A DNA stretch of 64,000 bases from Cryobacterium glucosi. GTDB taxonomy: Bacteria; Actinomycetota; Actinomycetes; Actinomycetales; Microbacteriaceae. Made by a program: the position numbers and the translations under genes. This document shows, piece after piece, positions 1 to 8,716 of this stretch. The DNA is taken from positions 62,001-126,000 of the forward strand of contig NZ_SOFS01000018.1 in NCBI RefSeq assembly GCF_004402235.1. Reading direction: 5' to 3'. Position 1 is the stretch's first letter; each line of letters begins with the position of its first letter. The notes below the pieces were generated by a model. It searched no databases, had not been told where the DNA came from, and was given only the letters and a program-made list of their open reading frames with translations.

Positions 1-2195
1 TGAGCACCTTCGGCGTCTTCTCCGACACCGACCCGATCCGCGGCGGCGTTCCCCTCTGCTTCCCCTGGTTCGGCCCGAACGGCACGGATGCCTCAGCTCC
101 CAACCACGGCTGGGCACGCCTCTCCACCTGGTCGCTCGTCGACTCCCGCACCCTGGACACCGCGACCGGCGCCGTTGCCACAGAGCTCGTCTTCGAGCTG
201 ACCCAGGACAGCGTCGGCGTTCCCGCCGGATTCCACCCCTTCACCGCGCACTACACGGTCACCGTGGGCGCAGAGCTCGGCCTCGAGCTGTCCGTCCGCA
301 ACGACGGTGCCACCCCGTTCGCGTTCGAGGAAGCCTTCCACACCTACTTCGCCGTCGGCGACGTCACAACGAGCACCCTCACCGGCCTCGAGACGTTCGA
401 CTACACGGACCGCTCGACCAAGCCGGCCACCGAGGGCTCGTCCCTCCTGCCGCTCGGCTTCACCGGCGATGAGATCGATCGCCTCTACCCGATGCCCGAG
501 GCGCTCGAACTCAGCGACCCGGCGAACGACCGCATCATCCGCGCCGTCTCGCAGGGCGCCGCGCAGACGGTCGTCTGGAACGCCGGCCGCATCAAGGCCG
601 CCGCCATCGCAGACTACGGAACCGACGAGTGGACCGAAACCGCCTGCGCAGAGACGTGCAACGTCGGCGCCCACTTCATCACCCTGGACCCCGGAGCGAC
701 GTCGACCATGCAGGTCACCGTCACGTCCACTACTACCGAACGGAACACGAAGACCATGCAGAGACTGTCCAAGAGCGTTGTTCCCGCGATCGCGGAACTG
801 CCCACGAAGGCCATCCAGTTCGGCGAGGGCAACTTCCTCCGCGCGTTCGTCGACTGGCAGCTGCAGCAGATGAACAACCAGGGACTGTTCCAGGGCGGCG
901 TGAAGATCGTCCAGCCCATCGAAGGCGGCCGCGTCGCCTCCCTCGAGGAGCAGGACAACCTCTACACGGTCCTCCTCGAAGGCCTTCAGGATGGCAAGGA
1001 CGTGCAGAGCCACGAGGTCATCACCGTGGTCACCGGAACGGTCAACCCGTACGTCGACAACCAGAAGTACCTCGACCTCGCCAACGACGACAACATCGAG
1101 TTCATCTTCTCCAACACGACAGAGGCCGGCATCGCCTTCGACGACCGCGACCGTCTCAATGACAAGCCCCAGCACAGCTTCCCCGGAAAGCTCACCGCGC
1201 TCCTCTTCGAGCGTTTCTCTCTCGGCAAGAAGGGCTTCCAGATCATCCCCTGCGAGCTCATCGAGCACAACGGCGACAAGCTCAAGGAATCCGTCCTCGC
1301 GACCGCCGCGCTCTGGGAGCTCGACGCAGCATTCGTCCAGTGGGTCAACACCGACAACACCTTCTACTCCAGCCTCGTCGACCGGATCGTTCCCGGTTAC
1401 CCGGCCGACCGCGCCGCCGAGCTCGCCGAGGAATTCGGCTACGACGACCAGTCGATCGTCAAGGCCGAGCCATTCCTGCTCTGGGTCATCGAAGGACCGC
1501 AGTCGTTGACGGAATCCCTCCCGCTCGCGAAGGCCGGTCTCAACGTGACCGTCACCGACGACATGACGCCGTACCGCGAACGCAAGGTCTTCCTGCTGAA
1601 CGCCCCGCACACCACGATGGCCTCGATCGCCCGCCTCGCCGGCGTCGAGACCGTGCGCGACGTGATGATCGACCCCGAGTTCTCCCAGTTCGTCAACGCG
1701 GAAATGTACGACGAGATCATGCCGGTCATCGACCTGCCGCACGACGAACTCGCCGCATACGCCGAGTCCGTCAAGGAACGCTTCGAGAACCGCTTCATGC
1801 ACCACGAGCTCGCCTCGATCGCGCTCAACAGCATCTCGAAGTACAAGTCCCGCCTGCTGCCGATCCTGGTCAACTTCCACGAGAAGGTCGGAACCTTCCC
1901 GCCCCGCGTCACCCTGGCCCTTTCGGCACTGCTGCTCACCTACAGCGGCGACGCTGCGGTCACCGTCGTCCCCGTCGACAGCGACGAGGTGCTCGCCACC
2001 TTCCACGCCGCATACGCGACGGCCACCGCGACCGGTAGCAACGTGACGGCCGACTACGTCGAAGCGATCCTGAGCGATGACTCGCTCTGGGGCCGCGACC
2101 TCACCGAACTCCCCGGCCTCGTCGCCGAGGTCACCACCGGCCTCGACAACCTGCGCACCCTGGGTGCCCGCGCGACCATCGCGCTCCTGGCCTGA
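1..2195 (+). CDS. uxaB: Hexose-6-phosphate mutarotase fused in frame to tagaturonate reductase (5' partial)
   Basis: The frame is open from nt 3 and the true start lies before the window. Nt 3-735 encode a D-hexose-6-phosphate mutarotase-like (aldose 1-epimerase fold) domain with the IRGGVPLCFPWFGP signature and NHGWARL. From Met at 756 the protein matches UxaB of the mannitol-dehydrogenase family, which reduces tagaturonate to altronate with NADH: IQFGEGNFLRAFVDWQ near the N-terminus and RKVFLLNAPHT around the catalytic Lys/His. The 479 aa from 756 compare with about 483 for E. coli UxaB. No stop separates the two parts. Either this is a true fusion, or the 756 ATG is a second start (only weak Shine-Dalgarno), or a stop was lost. 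It is the first gene seen of the hexuronate operon. Both domain identities are secure; the fusion is not. Confidence 0.87.
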   Translation, partial: STFGVFSDTDPIRGGVPLCFPWFGPNGTDASAPNHGWARLSTWSLVDSRTLDTATGAVATELVFELTQDSVGVPAGFHPFTAHYTVTVGAELGLELSVRNDGATPFAFEEAFHTYFAVGDVTTSTLTGLETFDYTDRSTKPATEGSSLLPLGFTGDEIDRLYPMPEALELSDPANDRIIRAVSQGAAQTVVWNAGRIKAAAIADYGTDEWTETACAETCNVGAHFITLDPGATSTMQVTVTSTTTERNTKTMQRLSKSVVPAIAELPTKAIQFGEGNFLRAFVDWQLQQMNNQGLFQGGVKIVQPIEGGRVASLEEQDNLYTVLLEGLQDGKDVQSHEVITVVTGTVNPYVDNQKYLDLANDDNIEFIFSNTTEAGIAFDDRDRLNDKPQHSFPGKLTALLFERFSLGKKGFQIIPCELIEHNGDKLKESVLATAALWELDAAFVQWVNTDNTFYSSLVDRIVPGYPADRAAELAEEFGYDDQSIVKAEPFLLWVIEGPQSLTESLPLAKAGLNVTVTDDMTPYRERKVFLLNAPHTTMASIARLAGVETVRDVMIDPEFSQFVNAEMYDEIMPVIDLPHDELAAYAESVKERFENRFMHHELASIALNSISKYKSRLLPILVNFHEKVGTFPPRVTLALSALLLTYSGDAAVTVVPVDSDEVLATFHAAYATATATGSNVTADYVEAILSDDSLWGRDLTELPGLVAEVTTGLDNLRTLGARATIALLA

Positions 2196-2213
2196 TCGGC
2201 CGAATCAACCCAC

Positions 2214-2253
2214 CGACTGATTCACCACAACGACTGATTCACCACAACGACTG
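2214..2253. repeat. 17-bp tandem repeat in the uxaB-uxaC spacer
   Basis: The 17-bp unit CGACTGATTCACCACAA occurs at 2214-2230 and 2231-2247, and CGACTG follows again at 2248-2253. It fills most of the spacer just before the uxaC Shine-Dalgarno (GAAGGA, 2262-2267). It may be a recent slippage duplication or a binding site. Confidence 0.8.
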
Positions 2254-2276
2254 TACGGAACGAAGGACTGTTTCTG

Positions 2277-3674
2277 ATGTTTTTGAATGACGATTTCCTG
2301 CTGACCACGCCGATGGCGAAGAAGCTCTTCCACAATCACGCGAAGAATATGCCGATTGTCGACTACCACTGCCACCTGAGCCCCCAGGAGATCCTCGAGG
2401 ACGGCAACTTCGCGACGATCACCGAAGCCTGGCTCGGCGGCAACAACTACGGTGACCACTACAAGTGGCGCCTGATGCGCACCAACGGGGTCCCCGAGAG
2501 CCTCATCACCGGAGACGGCGCCGACTTCGACAAGTTCTACGCCTGGGCAGGCACCCTCGAAAAGGCGCTCGGCAACCCGCTCTACGTCTGGGCGCACCTC
2601 GAACTCAAGCGCTTCTTCGGCATCGACACCGTGATCAGCCGTGCAACGGCCCGCGAGATCTACGACGCGGCCAACCTGCTCCTCGCGACGCCGGCGTTCT
2701 CCCGCCGCAGCCTGATCAAGGGCATGAACGTGAAGGTCGTCGTCACGACGGACGACCCCGCGGATGACCTGCACGTCCACGAGGTGCTCAAGGCTGAGAG
2801 CGCGTTCAAGGTGCTCCCGGCGTTCCGTCCGGACAAGTCCCTGAACATCGACCAGGCCGGGTACGCGGCGTACATCGCCACCCTCGGCACCGCGGCCGGC
2901 GTCAGCATCACCGCGTTCGCGGACATCGTCGAGGCCCTCACCCAGCGCGTCGACTTCTTCCACACCATGGGCGGACGCCTGTCCGACCACGCCCTCGACA
3001 TCGTCGTCTACGAGGAGGCCACCCCGGCCGAACTCGACACGATCGTCACGACCGCCCTCTCCGGCGGCACCCTGACCGCGACCGAGATCGCGCAGTACCG
3101 CACGGCACTGCTCAAGGCCCTGATGCGCATCTACAGCGCCAAGGACTGGACGATGCAGTACCACATCCACGCGATGCGCAACATCAACGACCCGGGCTTC
3201 GCCCGCATGGGCGCCGACACCGGTTACGACGCGATCAACGACCGCAACATCGCCGAGCCGCTCGCCAAGCTCTTCAACGCGATGGAATCCGAGGATGCGG
3301 TTCCCCGCACGATCATCTTCTCGCTGAACCCCAACGACTACCTGCCGCTGATCACCCTGATGGCCTCCTACCAGAAGGACGTCGTCCAGAAGCTCCAGCT
3401 CGGCAACGCCTGGTGGCACAACGACACCCGCAACGGAATGCGCCTGCAGCTGTCCACCTTCGCGGAGGAGAGCCTGCTCTCCAACTTCGTCGGCATGCTG
3501 ACGGACTCCCGCAGCTTCCTCTCCTACCCGCGCCACGAGTACTTCCGCCGCATCCTGTGCGAACTGATCGGCGAATGGGTCGAGCTCGGCGAAGTTCCCG
3601 ACGACGAGGCCATCCTCGGCCAGATGGTCGAAGACATCTCGTACAACAACGCGAACACCTACTTCGGGTTCTAG
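2277..3674 (+). CDS. uxaC: Glucuronate/galacturonate isomerase
   Basis: Uronate isomerase (EC 5.3.1.12) of the amidohydrolase superfamily. It converts D-glucuronate to fructuronate and D-galacturonate to tagaturonate in the cytosol, the first catabolic step. The 465-aa length fits the family. The metal-binding HxH is seen as DYHCHLSPQEI at residues 29-39, followed by the typical AWLGGNNYGDHYKWRLMRTNG stretch split around residue 60. The ATG has GAAGGA about 9 nt upstream. It lies 81 bp after uxaB and is read in the same direction, so its product tagaturonate is the UxaB substrate. Confidence 0.96.
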   Translation: MFLNDDFLLTTPMAKKLFHNHAKNMPIVDYHCHLSPQEILEDGNFATITEAWLGGNNYGDHYKWRLMRTNGVPESLITGDGADFDKFYAWAGTLEKALGNPLYVWAHLELKRFFGIDTVISRATAREIYDAANLLLATPAFSRRSLIKGMNVKVVVTTDDPADDLHVHEVLKAESAFKVLPAFRPDKSLNIDQAGYAAYIATLGTAAGVSITAFADIVEALTQRVDFFHTMGGRLSDHALDIVVYEEATPAELDTIVTTALSGGTLTATEIAQYRTALLKALMRIYSAKDWTMQYHIHAMRNINDPGFARMGADTGYDAINDRNIAEPLAKLFNAMESEDAVPRTIIFSLNPNDYLPLITLMASYQKDVVQKLQLGNAWWHNDTRNGMRLQLSTFAEESLLSNFVGMLTDSRSFLSYPRHEYFRRILCELIGEWVELGEVPDDEAILGQMVEDISYNNANTYFGF

Positions 3675-3733
3675 CCCGTTCGGCTCCGGCACTTACCCGC
3701 TCGAAGCATCCACCCGCACAGTACCTCTGCACG

Positions 3734-3753
3734 ACCAGCACGAACCAGCACGA
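3734..3753. repeat. 10-bp tandem repeat before the symporter gene
   Basis: ACCAGCACGA occurs twice back to back (3734-3743, 3744-3753), with a related ATCCAGCAC at about 3763-3771. It sits in the 116-bp spacer between uxaC and the transporter, upstream of AGGAG at 3775-3779. Function unknown. Confidence 0.6.
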
Positions 3754-3790
3754 CCCCATTAAATCCAGCACATAGGAGTGAATCCGCATT

Positions 3791-5251
3791 ATGAGTACAA
3801 CCACCAAGGGCCTGCCCGGCGCCATGGGAGCCACCGGCCCCGAAGGCTCCGCCGGCGTCACCGTTATTGATCGCATTTCCCGCAAGGAGAAGGTCGCCTA
3901 TGGCTTCGGCGACTTCGGTAACGGCTTCATGTTCGACCTCGGACAGTCGTACCTGACCAAGTTCTGGATCGACACCGCCGGCATCGCGCCCGCTGTAGTC
4001 GCACTTATCTTTACGCTCAGCAAACTGTTCGATGCCTGCATGGACCCGCTCGCGGCCGCATTCATCGACAGCCGCCGCTTCGGCAAGCGCGGAAAATTCC
4101 GCCCCGTCATGATGGTCTCCTCCATCCTGCTCGCCGTTATGACCGTCGTCACCTTCACGATGCCCGACGTGGACATGGGCTGGAAGATCGCCTTCGCCGC
4201 CGGCACGTACGCGGTCTGGGGCATCATCTACTCCTTCACGAATGACCCGTACGGCTCCCTCGCCTCGGTCATGACCCGCGACATCAAGGACCGCGCGGAG
4301 CTCGCGACCAGCCGCCAGGCCGGTTCGCTCGGCGCCCAGTGGATCTGTGGCTTCGCGTTCATCCCGATGATGATGATCTTCGGCGGCATGACCGCCCAGA
4401 ACTTCATGTTCGCCTCGATGGTTATGGCCATCGTCGGCGTCGTGTCCTTCTACATCTGCTACCGCGGCACCAAGGAACGGGTGTACGTCAACCGTGCCGT
4501 CGGCTTCGAGAAGAACGGCATGAAGGACTACGCCAAGGCGATCTTCACCAACAAGCCGCTCCTCGCCCTCGTGCTCATGACGCTCTTCACCATCTCCTCG
4601 ATGAACGTCAACAACATGATGATGATCTTCTTCGCCCAGTACAACCTCGGCAACATCGCCCTCCAGGCCGTCCTCAACCTCGTCATGATCGGTGCCTCCA
4701 TCGTGGGCATCATGTTCATCCCGAAGATGGTCGCCAAGTGGGGCAAGAAGAAGACGGCCATGGCCGGATTCATCATCTCCATCGTCGCCAACGGCCTGAA
4801 CTTCATCATCCCGACCAACCTGTGGACGTTCATGATCCTCGTCACCATCGGGTACGCCGCACTGGCCATCCCGAACGGCGTCACCTGGGCCTTCGTCTCC
4901 GACACGATCGACTACGGCGAATGGCACACCGGTGTCCGCAAGGAGACCATGACCTACGCCGCATTCAACTTCTCCCGTAAGGTCGCCCAGTCCCTCGCCG
5001 CCCTCGTCGGAGCCGGCATGCTCGCCATCACGGGCTACGTCGCCAAGGCAACAGAGCAGTCCCCGGAGACGCTCTTCGGCATCAAGGCCGTCATGACGAT
5101 CTACCCGGCCATCGCGCTCACCATCGCCGCCGTCATCATCTACTTCCTGTACAGCCTGAGCGACGACAAGTACCACGCCATTGCCATCGACCTCGAAGAG
5201 GGTCGTTGGGAAAAGGGCATCATCGGCGAAGAAATCGCCGCCAAGGCCTGA
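3791..5251 (+). CDS. GPH-family (MelB/UidB-like) hexuronide:cation symporter
   Basis: A 486-aa inner-membrane transporter with about 12 hydrophobic segments and the glycoside-pentoside-hexuronide family hallmarks: VAYGFGDFGNG at the start of TM1, the Asp-containing segment KLFDACMDPLAA in TM2, and RRFGKRGKFRP in the TM2-TM3 loop. Members import sugars, hexuronates or glycosides with Na+ or H+. Its place between uxaC and uxaA makes galacturonate, glucuronate or a small oligouronide the probable substrate; that is inferred from context. The ATG has AGGAG about 11 nt upstream. About 25 N-terminal residues before TM1 are Gly/Thr-rich. Confidence 0.9.
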   Translation: MSTTTKGLPGAMGATGPEGSAGVTVIDRISRKEKVAYGFGDFGNGFMFDLGQSYLTKFWIDTAGIAPAVVALIFTLSKLFDACMDPLAAAFIDSRRFGKRGKFRPVMMVSSILLAVMTVVTFTMPDVDMGWKIAFAAGTYAVWGIIYSFTNDPYGSLASVMTRDIKDRAELATSRQAGSLGAQWICGFAFIPMMMIFGGMTAQNFMFASMVMAIVGVVSFYICYRGTKERVYVNRAVGFEKNGMKDYAKAIFTNKPLLALVLMTLFTISSMNVNNMMMIFFAQYNLGNIALQAVLNLVMIGASIVGIMFIPKMVAKWGKKKTAMAGFIISIVANGLNFIIPTNLWTFMILVTIGYAALAIPNGVTWAFVSDTIDYGEWHTGVRKETMTYAAFNFSRKVAQSLAALVGAGMLAITGYVAKATEQSPETLFGIKAVMTIYPAIALTIAAVIIYFLYSLSDDKYHAIAIDLEEGRWEKGIIGEEIAAKA

Positions 5252-5302
5252 TCCGGCCAGCAGTACCCTCCCCGACCGCTTCCCAGCGAGAGAAAAGATC
5301 TC

Positions 5303-6850
5303 ATGAGCCACATCAACAGCATTGCGACCGGCACATCCGTGCTCGTCATGGCGGAAGGCGACGATGTCGCTGTTGCCCTCCGGGACCTCGTTCCCGGTGA
5401 AGCCATCACCCTGGGGGACAGCGTTCTGAATGTGATCGGGGCCGTCCCGAGCGGCCACAAGATCGCACTCGGATCGGTTGCGGTCGGGGAGAAGGTCCTC
5501 AAGTACGGCCAGTCGATCGGCACCGCAACGGCGCCGATCGTGCGCGGCGAACACGTGCACAGCCAGAACCTCGGTATGGACCTCGGCGCCCGCGTGCACG
5601 AGTTCGGTACCGTGCACACCGAGCTGCCCGCCCCGACGGGAGCCCGCCGGACCTTCGACGGCTACCGCCGGGCGGACGGCCGCGCCGGCACCCGCAACTA
5701 CATCGCGATCCTCACGACGGTCAACTGCTCCGGCACGACCGCGAAGCTGATCGCGGACCGCTTCCGCGGCGACCTGCTCGACCGCTTCCCGCACGTCGAC
5801 GGCGTCATCGCCCTCACGCACCAGAGCGGCTGCGGCCTGGTCCTCGAGAGCGAGGGCGCGCAGATGCTCGTCCGCACCCTCAACGGCTACGCGGCCCACC
5901 CGAACATCTCCGGAGTGCTCGTGCTCAGCCTCGGCTGCGAAATGACCCCGGCCGACGTCATCCTCGGCCAGGGCGAGCTTCCGGCAGACACCCTCGTCAC
6001 GACCCTCTCCATCCAGGAGACCGGTGGCATGCGCGCCACCGTCGCCGCGGGCGTCGAGGCGATCCTCGAGATGGCGGAGAAGCTCGACGAACGTCGCCGC
6101 GAACCGATCGACATCTCGGAACTCGTCCTCGGCCTCAACTGCGGCGGCTCCGACGGCTACTCGGGCATTACCGCGAACCCGGCCCTCGGCTGGGCCTCGG
6201 ACGTCCTCGTCGCCAACGGCGCAACATCCGTTCTCGCCGAGACGCCTGAGATCTACGGCGCCGAGCACCTGCTCACCGCCCGCGCCACGACCCGCGAGGT
6301 CGGCCTCAAGCTGATCGACCGGATCAACTGGTGGGAGAAGTACATCGTCACCGGTGGCGGCACCATGGACAACAACCCCTCTCCCGGCAACAAGGCCGGC
6401 GGCATCACCACCATCCTGGAGAAGTCGCTCGGCGCCGTCGCGAAGGCCGGCCGCGCCGACCTCGCAGCGGTCTACGAATACGCCGAACCGATGACCACCC
6501 GGGGCCTCGGCTTCATGGACACCCCCGGCTACGACCCGGTGTCCGTCACCGGACTCGTCGCCGGCGGTGCGACGGTCGTCGTCTTCACGACCGGCCGCGG
6601 CTCGGTCTTCGGCTGCAAGCCCACCCCGAGCATCAAGGTCGGCACCAACACCGCGCTGTTCGTGCGCCAGGGCGACGACGTCGACATCAACGCCGGACGG
6701 ATCGCCGATGGCACCGCCCGCGTCGAAGAGGTCGGCGCCGAGATCCTCGACATGATCATCGCCGTCGCCTCCGGAAAGCAGACCACGAGCGAAGAGTTCA
6801 ACGTCGGCCAGGAAGAGTTCGTGCCGTGGCACATCGGAGCGGTGACCTGA
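5303..6850 (+). CDS. uxaA: Altronate dehydratase
   Basis: Altronate dehydratase (EC 4.2.1.7), which removes water from D-altronate to give 2-keto-3-deoxygluconate. The 515-aa protein has the N-terminal SAF domain (about residues 12-95, ending GEHVHSQNLGMD), then the UxaA core beginning YRRADGRAGTRNY with conserved Cys motifs (TTVNCSG, HQSGCG, LGCEMT, LNCGGSDGYSG) expected to hold the metal site. The stop TGA shares bases with the kdgK ATG (TGATG at 6848-6852), so translation is probably coupled. Confidence 0.96.
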   Translation: MSHINSIATGTSVLVMAEGDDVAVALRDLVPGEAITLGDSVLNVIGAVPSGHKIALGSVAVGEKVLKYGQSIGTATAPIVRGEHVHSQNLGMDLGARVHEFGTVHTELPAPTGARRTFDGYRRADGRAGTRNYIAILTTVNCSGTTAKLIADRFRGDLLDRFPHVDGVIALTHQSGCGLVLESEGAQMLVRTLNGYAAHPNISGVLVLSLGCEMTPADVILGQGELPADTLVTTLSIQETGGMRATVAAGVEAILEMAEKLDERRREPIDISELVLGLNCGGSDGYSGITANPALGWASDVLVANGATSVLAETPEIYGAEHLLTARATTREVGLKLIDRINWWEKYIVTGGGTMDNNPSPGNKAGGITTILEKSLGAVAKAGRADLAAVYEYAEPMTTRGLGFMDTPGYDPVSVTGLVAGGATVVVFTTGRGSVFGCKPTPSIKVGTNTALFVRQGDDVDINAGRIADGTARVEEVGAEILDMIIAVASGKQTTSEEFNVGQEEFVPWHIGAVT

Positions 6851-7959
6851 TGACCGACGAGCAAGCAGGCGCCCAGGCACTGCAGGAGGAGCCGGGCAAC
6901 CCGGTCGCCTCCGGCGCCGACCAGGGCGAACCGCAGGTGGTCTGCTTCGGCGAGACCATGGGCATGTTCACCCCCACCTCGACGACGTCGCTCGACATCG
7001 CAGAGGGCTTCCACCTCGGCGTCGGCGGGGCGGAGTCCAATGTCGCCGCGCACCTCGCCGAGCTCGGCCACCACGTGGCCTGGGCCGGCAATGTCGGCCA
7101 GGACCCGATCGGCACCAAGATCATTTCGACGCTCGACTGCGGGGGAGTGGACACCCGCTGGGTGAACCGCACCGCGGTCAGCCCGACCGGCCTGTACCTC
7201 AAGGAGCCGGACACCGGTACCGGCGCGCACGTCTTCTACTATCGTGCGGGTTCCGCCGCCTCCGAGCTGGGCGTGGCGGATGCCGGGGCCTGGCCCCTCC
7301 AGTCCGCCCACCTGATCCACACGAGCGGCATCACGCCCTCGCTGTCGCCGAGCTGCTCCGCCCTGGTGGAACACGTGCTCGACCACGCGGCAGAGTGGGG
7401 CACTTCGGTGTCCTTCGACGTCAACTACCGGTCCAAGCTCTGGCCCGTGAGCGTGGCCGGTCCGCGGCTGCGGGAACTCGCCGACAAGGCGACGGTCGTC
7501 CTCGTCGGACTCGACGAAGCCGCCACCATCTGGGGCTGCGTCACCTCCGACGACGTGCGCGCCCTGCTGCCCGACGTGCCCTACCTCGTCGTCAAGGACG
7601 GAGCCGTCGACGCGACGGAGTACGCGCTTCTGCCCGACGGCACCCGCCGCACCACGGTCGTCCCTGCCCACAAGGTCGAGGTCGTCGAGCCGGTCGGAGC
7701 CGGAGACGCGTTCGCCGCCGGTTACCTGTCCGCACTCATGAACGGCGAGTCGTCCGAAGTCCGCCTGAACCACGGGCACTCGCTCGCCGCCTGGGCGCTC
7801 GGCAGCCGCGAGGACTTCCGGCCCGGCCACGGGCTGTTCGCAGCAACTCCCGCCGCCGCCGCCGGATCCGGCGCCGGATCCCCGGCCGCCGTCGGGAACG
7901 CTCCCGACACCCACGACTCACATTCCGATCTCACCGATCTTAGGAGACTGACCGTATGA
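6850..7959 (+). CDS. kdgK: 2-keto-3-deoxygluconate kinase (PfkB family)
   Basis: A 369-aa ribokinase/PfkB-family sugar kinase. VCFGETMGMFTP and the glycine-rich HLGVGGAESNVAAHLAELG mark the N-terminal substrate site; EPVGAGDAFAAGYLSAL holds the catalytic Asp and anion hole. In this operon it should phosphorylate 2-keto-3-deoxygluconate to KDPG. The start at 6850 is chosen because it overlaps the uxaA stop; the first 30 residues (Gln/Glu/Gly-rich) precede the conserved core. The C-terminus has an Ala/Gly-rich tail of about 40 residues. The stop overlaps the eda start by 4 bp. Confidence 0.93.
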   Translation: MTDEQAGAQALQEEPGNPVASGADQGEPQVVCFGETMGMFTPTSTTSLDIAEGFHLGVGGAESNVAAHLAELGHHVAWAGNVGQDPIGTKIISTLDCGGVDTRWVNRTAVSPTGLYLKEPDTGTGAHVFYYRAGSAASELGVADAGAWPLQSAHLIHTSGITPSLSPSCSALVEHVLDHAAEWGTSVSFDVNYRSKLWPVSVAGPRLRELADKATVVLVGLDEAATIWGCVTSDDVRALLPDVPYLVVKDGAVDATEYALLPDGTRRTTVVPAHKVEVVEPVGAGDAFAAGYLSALMNGESSEVRLNHGHSLAAWALGSREDFRPGHGLFAATPAAAAGSGAGSPAAVGNAPDTHDSHSDLTDLRRLTV

Positions 7960-8615
7960 CCAGCACAACCGCCCTTCCCACCAATGAGTGGTTCCCCGGA
8001 GACTTCTTCCGGATTCCCGTCCTCGCCGTTCTGCGTGGGCTCTCGCTGACCGAATCCGTGCGCCTCTCCGAGCGCGCCTGGGATGCCGGTGTCCAGCACG
8101 TCGAGATCCCCATCCAGACCAGTGACGCGGTTCCCGTCCTGAAGGCCGTCGCCGAGGCGGCCGCCGAGCGCGGCCTCGTCGTCGGCGCCGGCACCGTCAC
8201 GACCCTCGAGCAGCTCGACGCCGCCGAGAAGGTCGGCGTCGCCTTCACCGTTTCCCCGGGCTTCAGCCCGGAGATCGTCGCGGAGAGCGTTCGCCGCGGC
8301 ATCCCGCATCTTCCGGGGGTGGCTACTGCGACCGAGATCCTCCAGGCTCGTGCGCTCGGCCTCCGCTGGGTCAAGGTCTTCCCGGCCTCGATCCTCGGCC
8401 CGAACTGGGCGAAGTCGATGAAGGGGCCGTACCCCGACATGAACTTCATCGCCACCGGAGGGGTCACCGCGCTCAACGCGCCCGACTTCCTCTCCTCCGG
8501 AGTCAGCGTCGTCGGCCTGAGCTCGTCCTTCGCGGACGACGCCCAGCTCGAGCTCGTGCGCGGCCTCATCGCCGCCAGCGCAGCATCCGCTCTGACGGGT
8601 GCCGGCCGGAAGTAA
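7956..8615 (+). CDS. eda: KDPG aldolase
   Basis: 2-dehydro-3-deoxy-phosphogluconate aldolase (EC 4.1.2.14), class I, 219 aa. It splits KDPG into pyruvate and glyceraldehyde-3-phosphate. Seen: the Glu of HVEIPIQT (E50), the GAGTV phosphate-site motif (78-82), the SPGF segment (100-103) and the Schiff-base Lys K140 in WVKVFPAS. The ATG overlaps the kdgK stop (ATGA). It is the last gene of the operon and is followed by a strong hairpin. Confidence 0.95.
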   Translation: MTSTTALPTNEWFPGDFFRIPVLAVLRGLSLTESVRLSERAWDAGVQHVEIPIQTSDAVPVLKAVAEAAAERGLVVGAGTVTTLEQLDAAEKVGVAFTVSPGFSPEIVAESVRRGIPHLPGVATATEILQARALGLRWVKVFPASILGPNWAKSMKGPYPDMNFIATGGVTALNAPDFLSSGVSVVGLSSSFADDAQLELVRGLIAASAASALTGAGRK

Positions 8616-8645
8616 GACTCAGCGAGAGCGAGTCGCACAAAGACT

Positions 8646-8682
8646 GCGGCGTCCAGGACGTGCTTCGGCCCCTGGACGCCGC
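8646..8682. terminator. Hairpin between convergent eda and the phosphatase gene
   Basis: A perfect 12-bp GC-rich stem (8646-8657 with 8671-8682) and a 13-nt loop containing CTTCGG, followed on the + strand by GTTTGCGGTTT. It lies between two converging genes and could stop transcription from both sides. Confidence 0.75.
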
Positions 8683-8716
8683 GTTTGCGGTTTAACGCGC
8701 GGCCGGGAACGGTAGG

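Noticed and set aside
93-2006. A 637-codon open frame on the minus strand across mutarotase/uxaB
   Set aside because: Its translation is Asp/Gly/Glu/Val-rich without motifs and it is a shadow of the GC-rich codons of the + strand fusion gene.
3671-6880. A 1069-codon open frame antisense to the symporter and uxaA
   Set aside because: The opposing strand encodes clear GPH and UxaA proteins. The antisense product is low-complexity His/Asp/Gly/Val with no domain.
6850-7959. kdgK beginning at the upstream in-frame codon (6331)
   Set aside because: That extension lies inside uxaA in another frame. The ATG overlapping the uxaA stop begins just before the kinase core.
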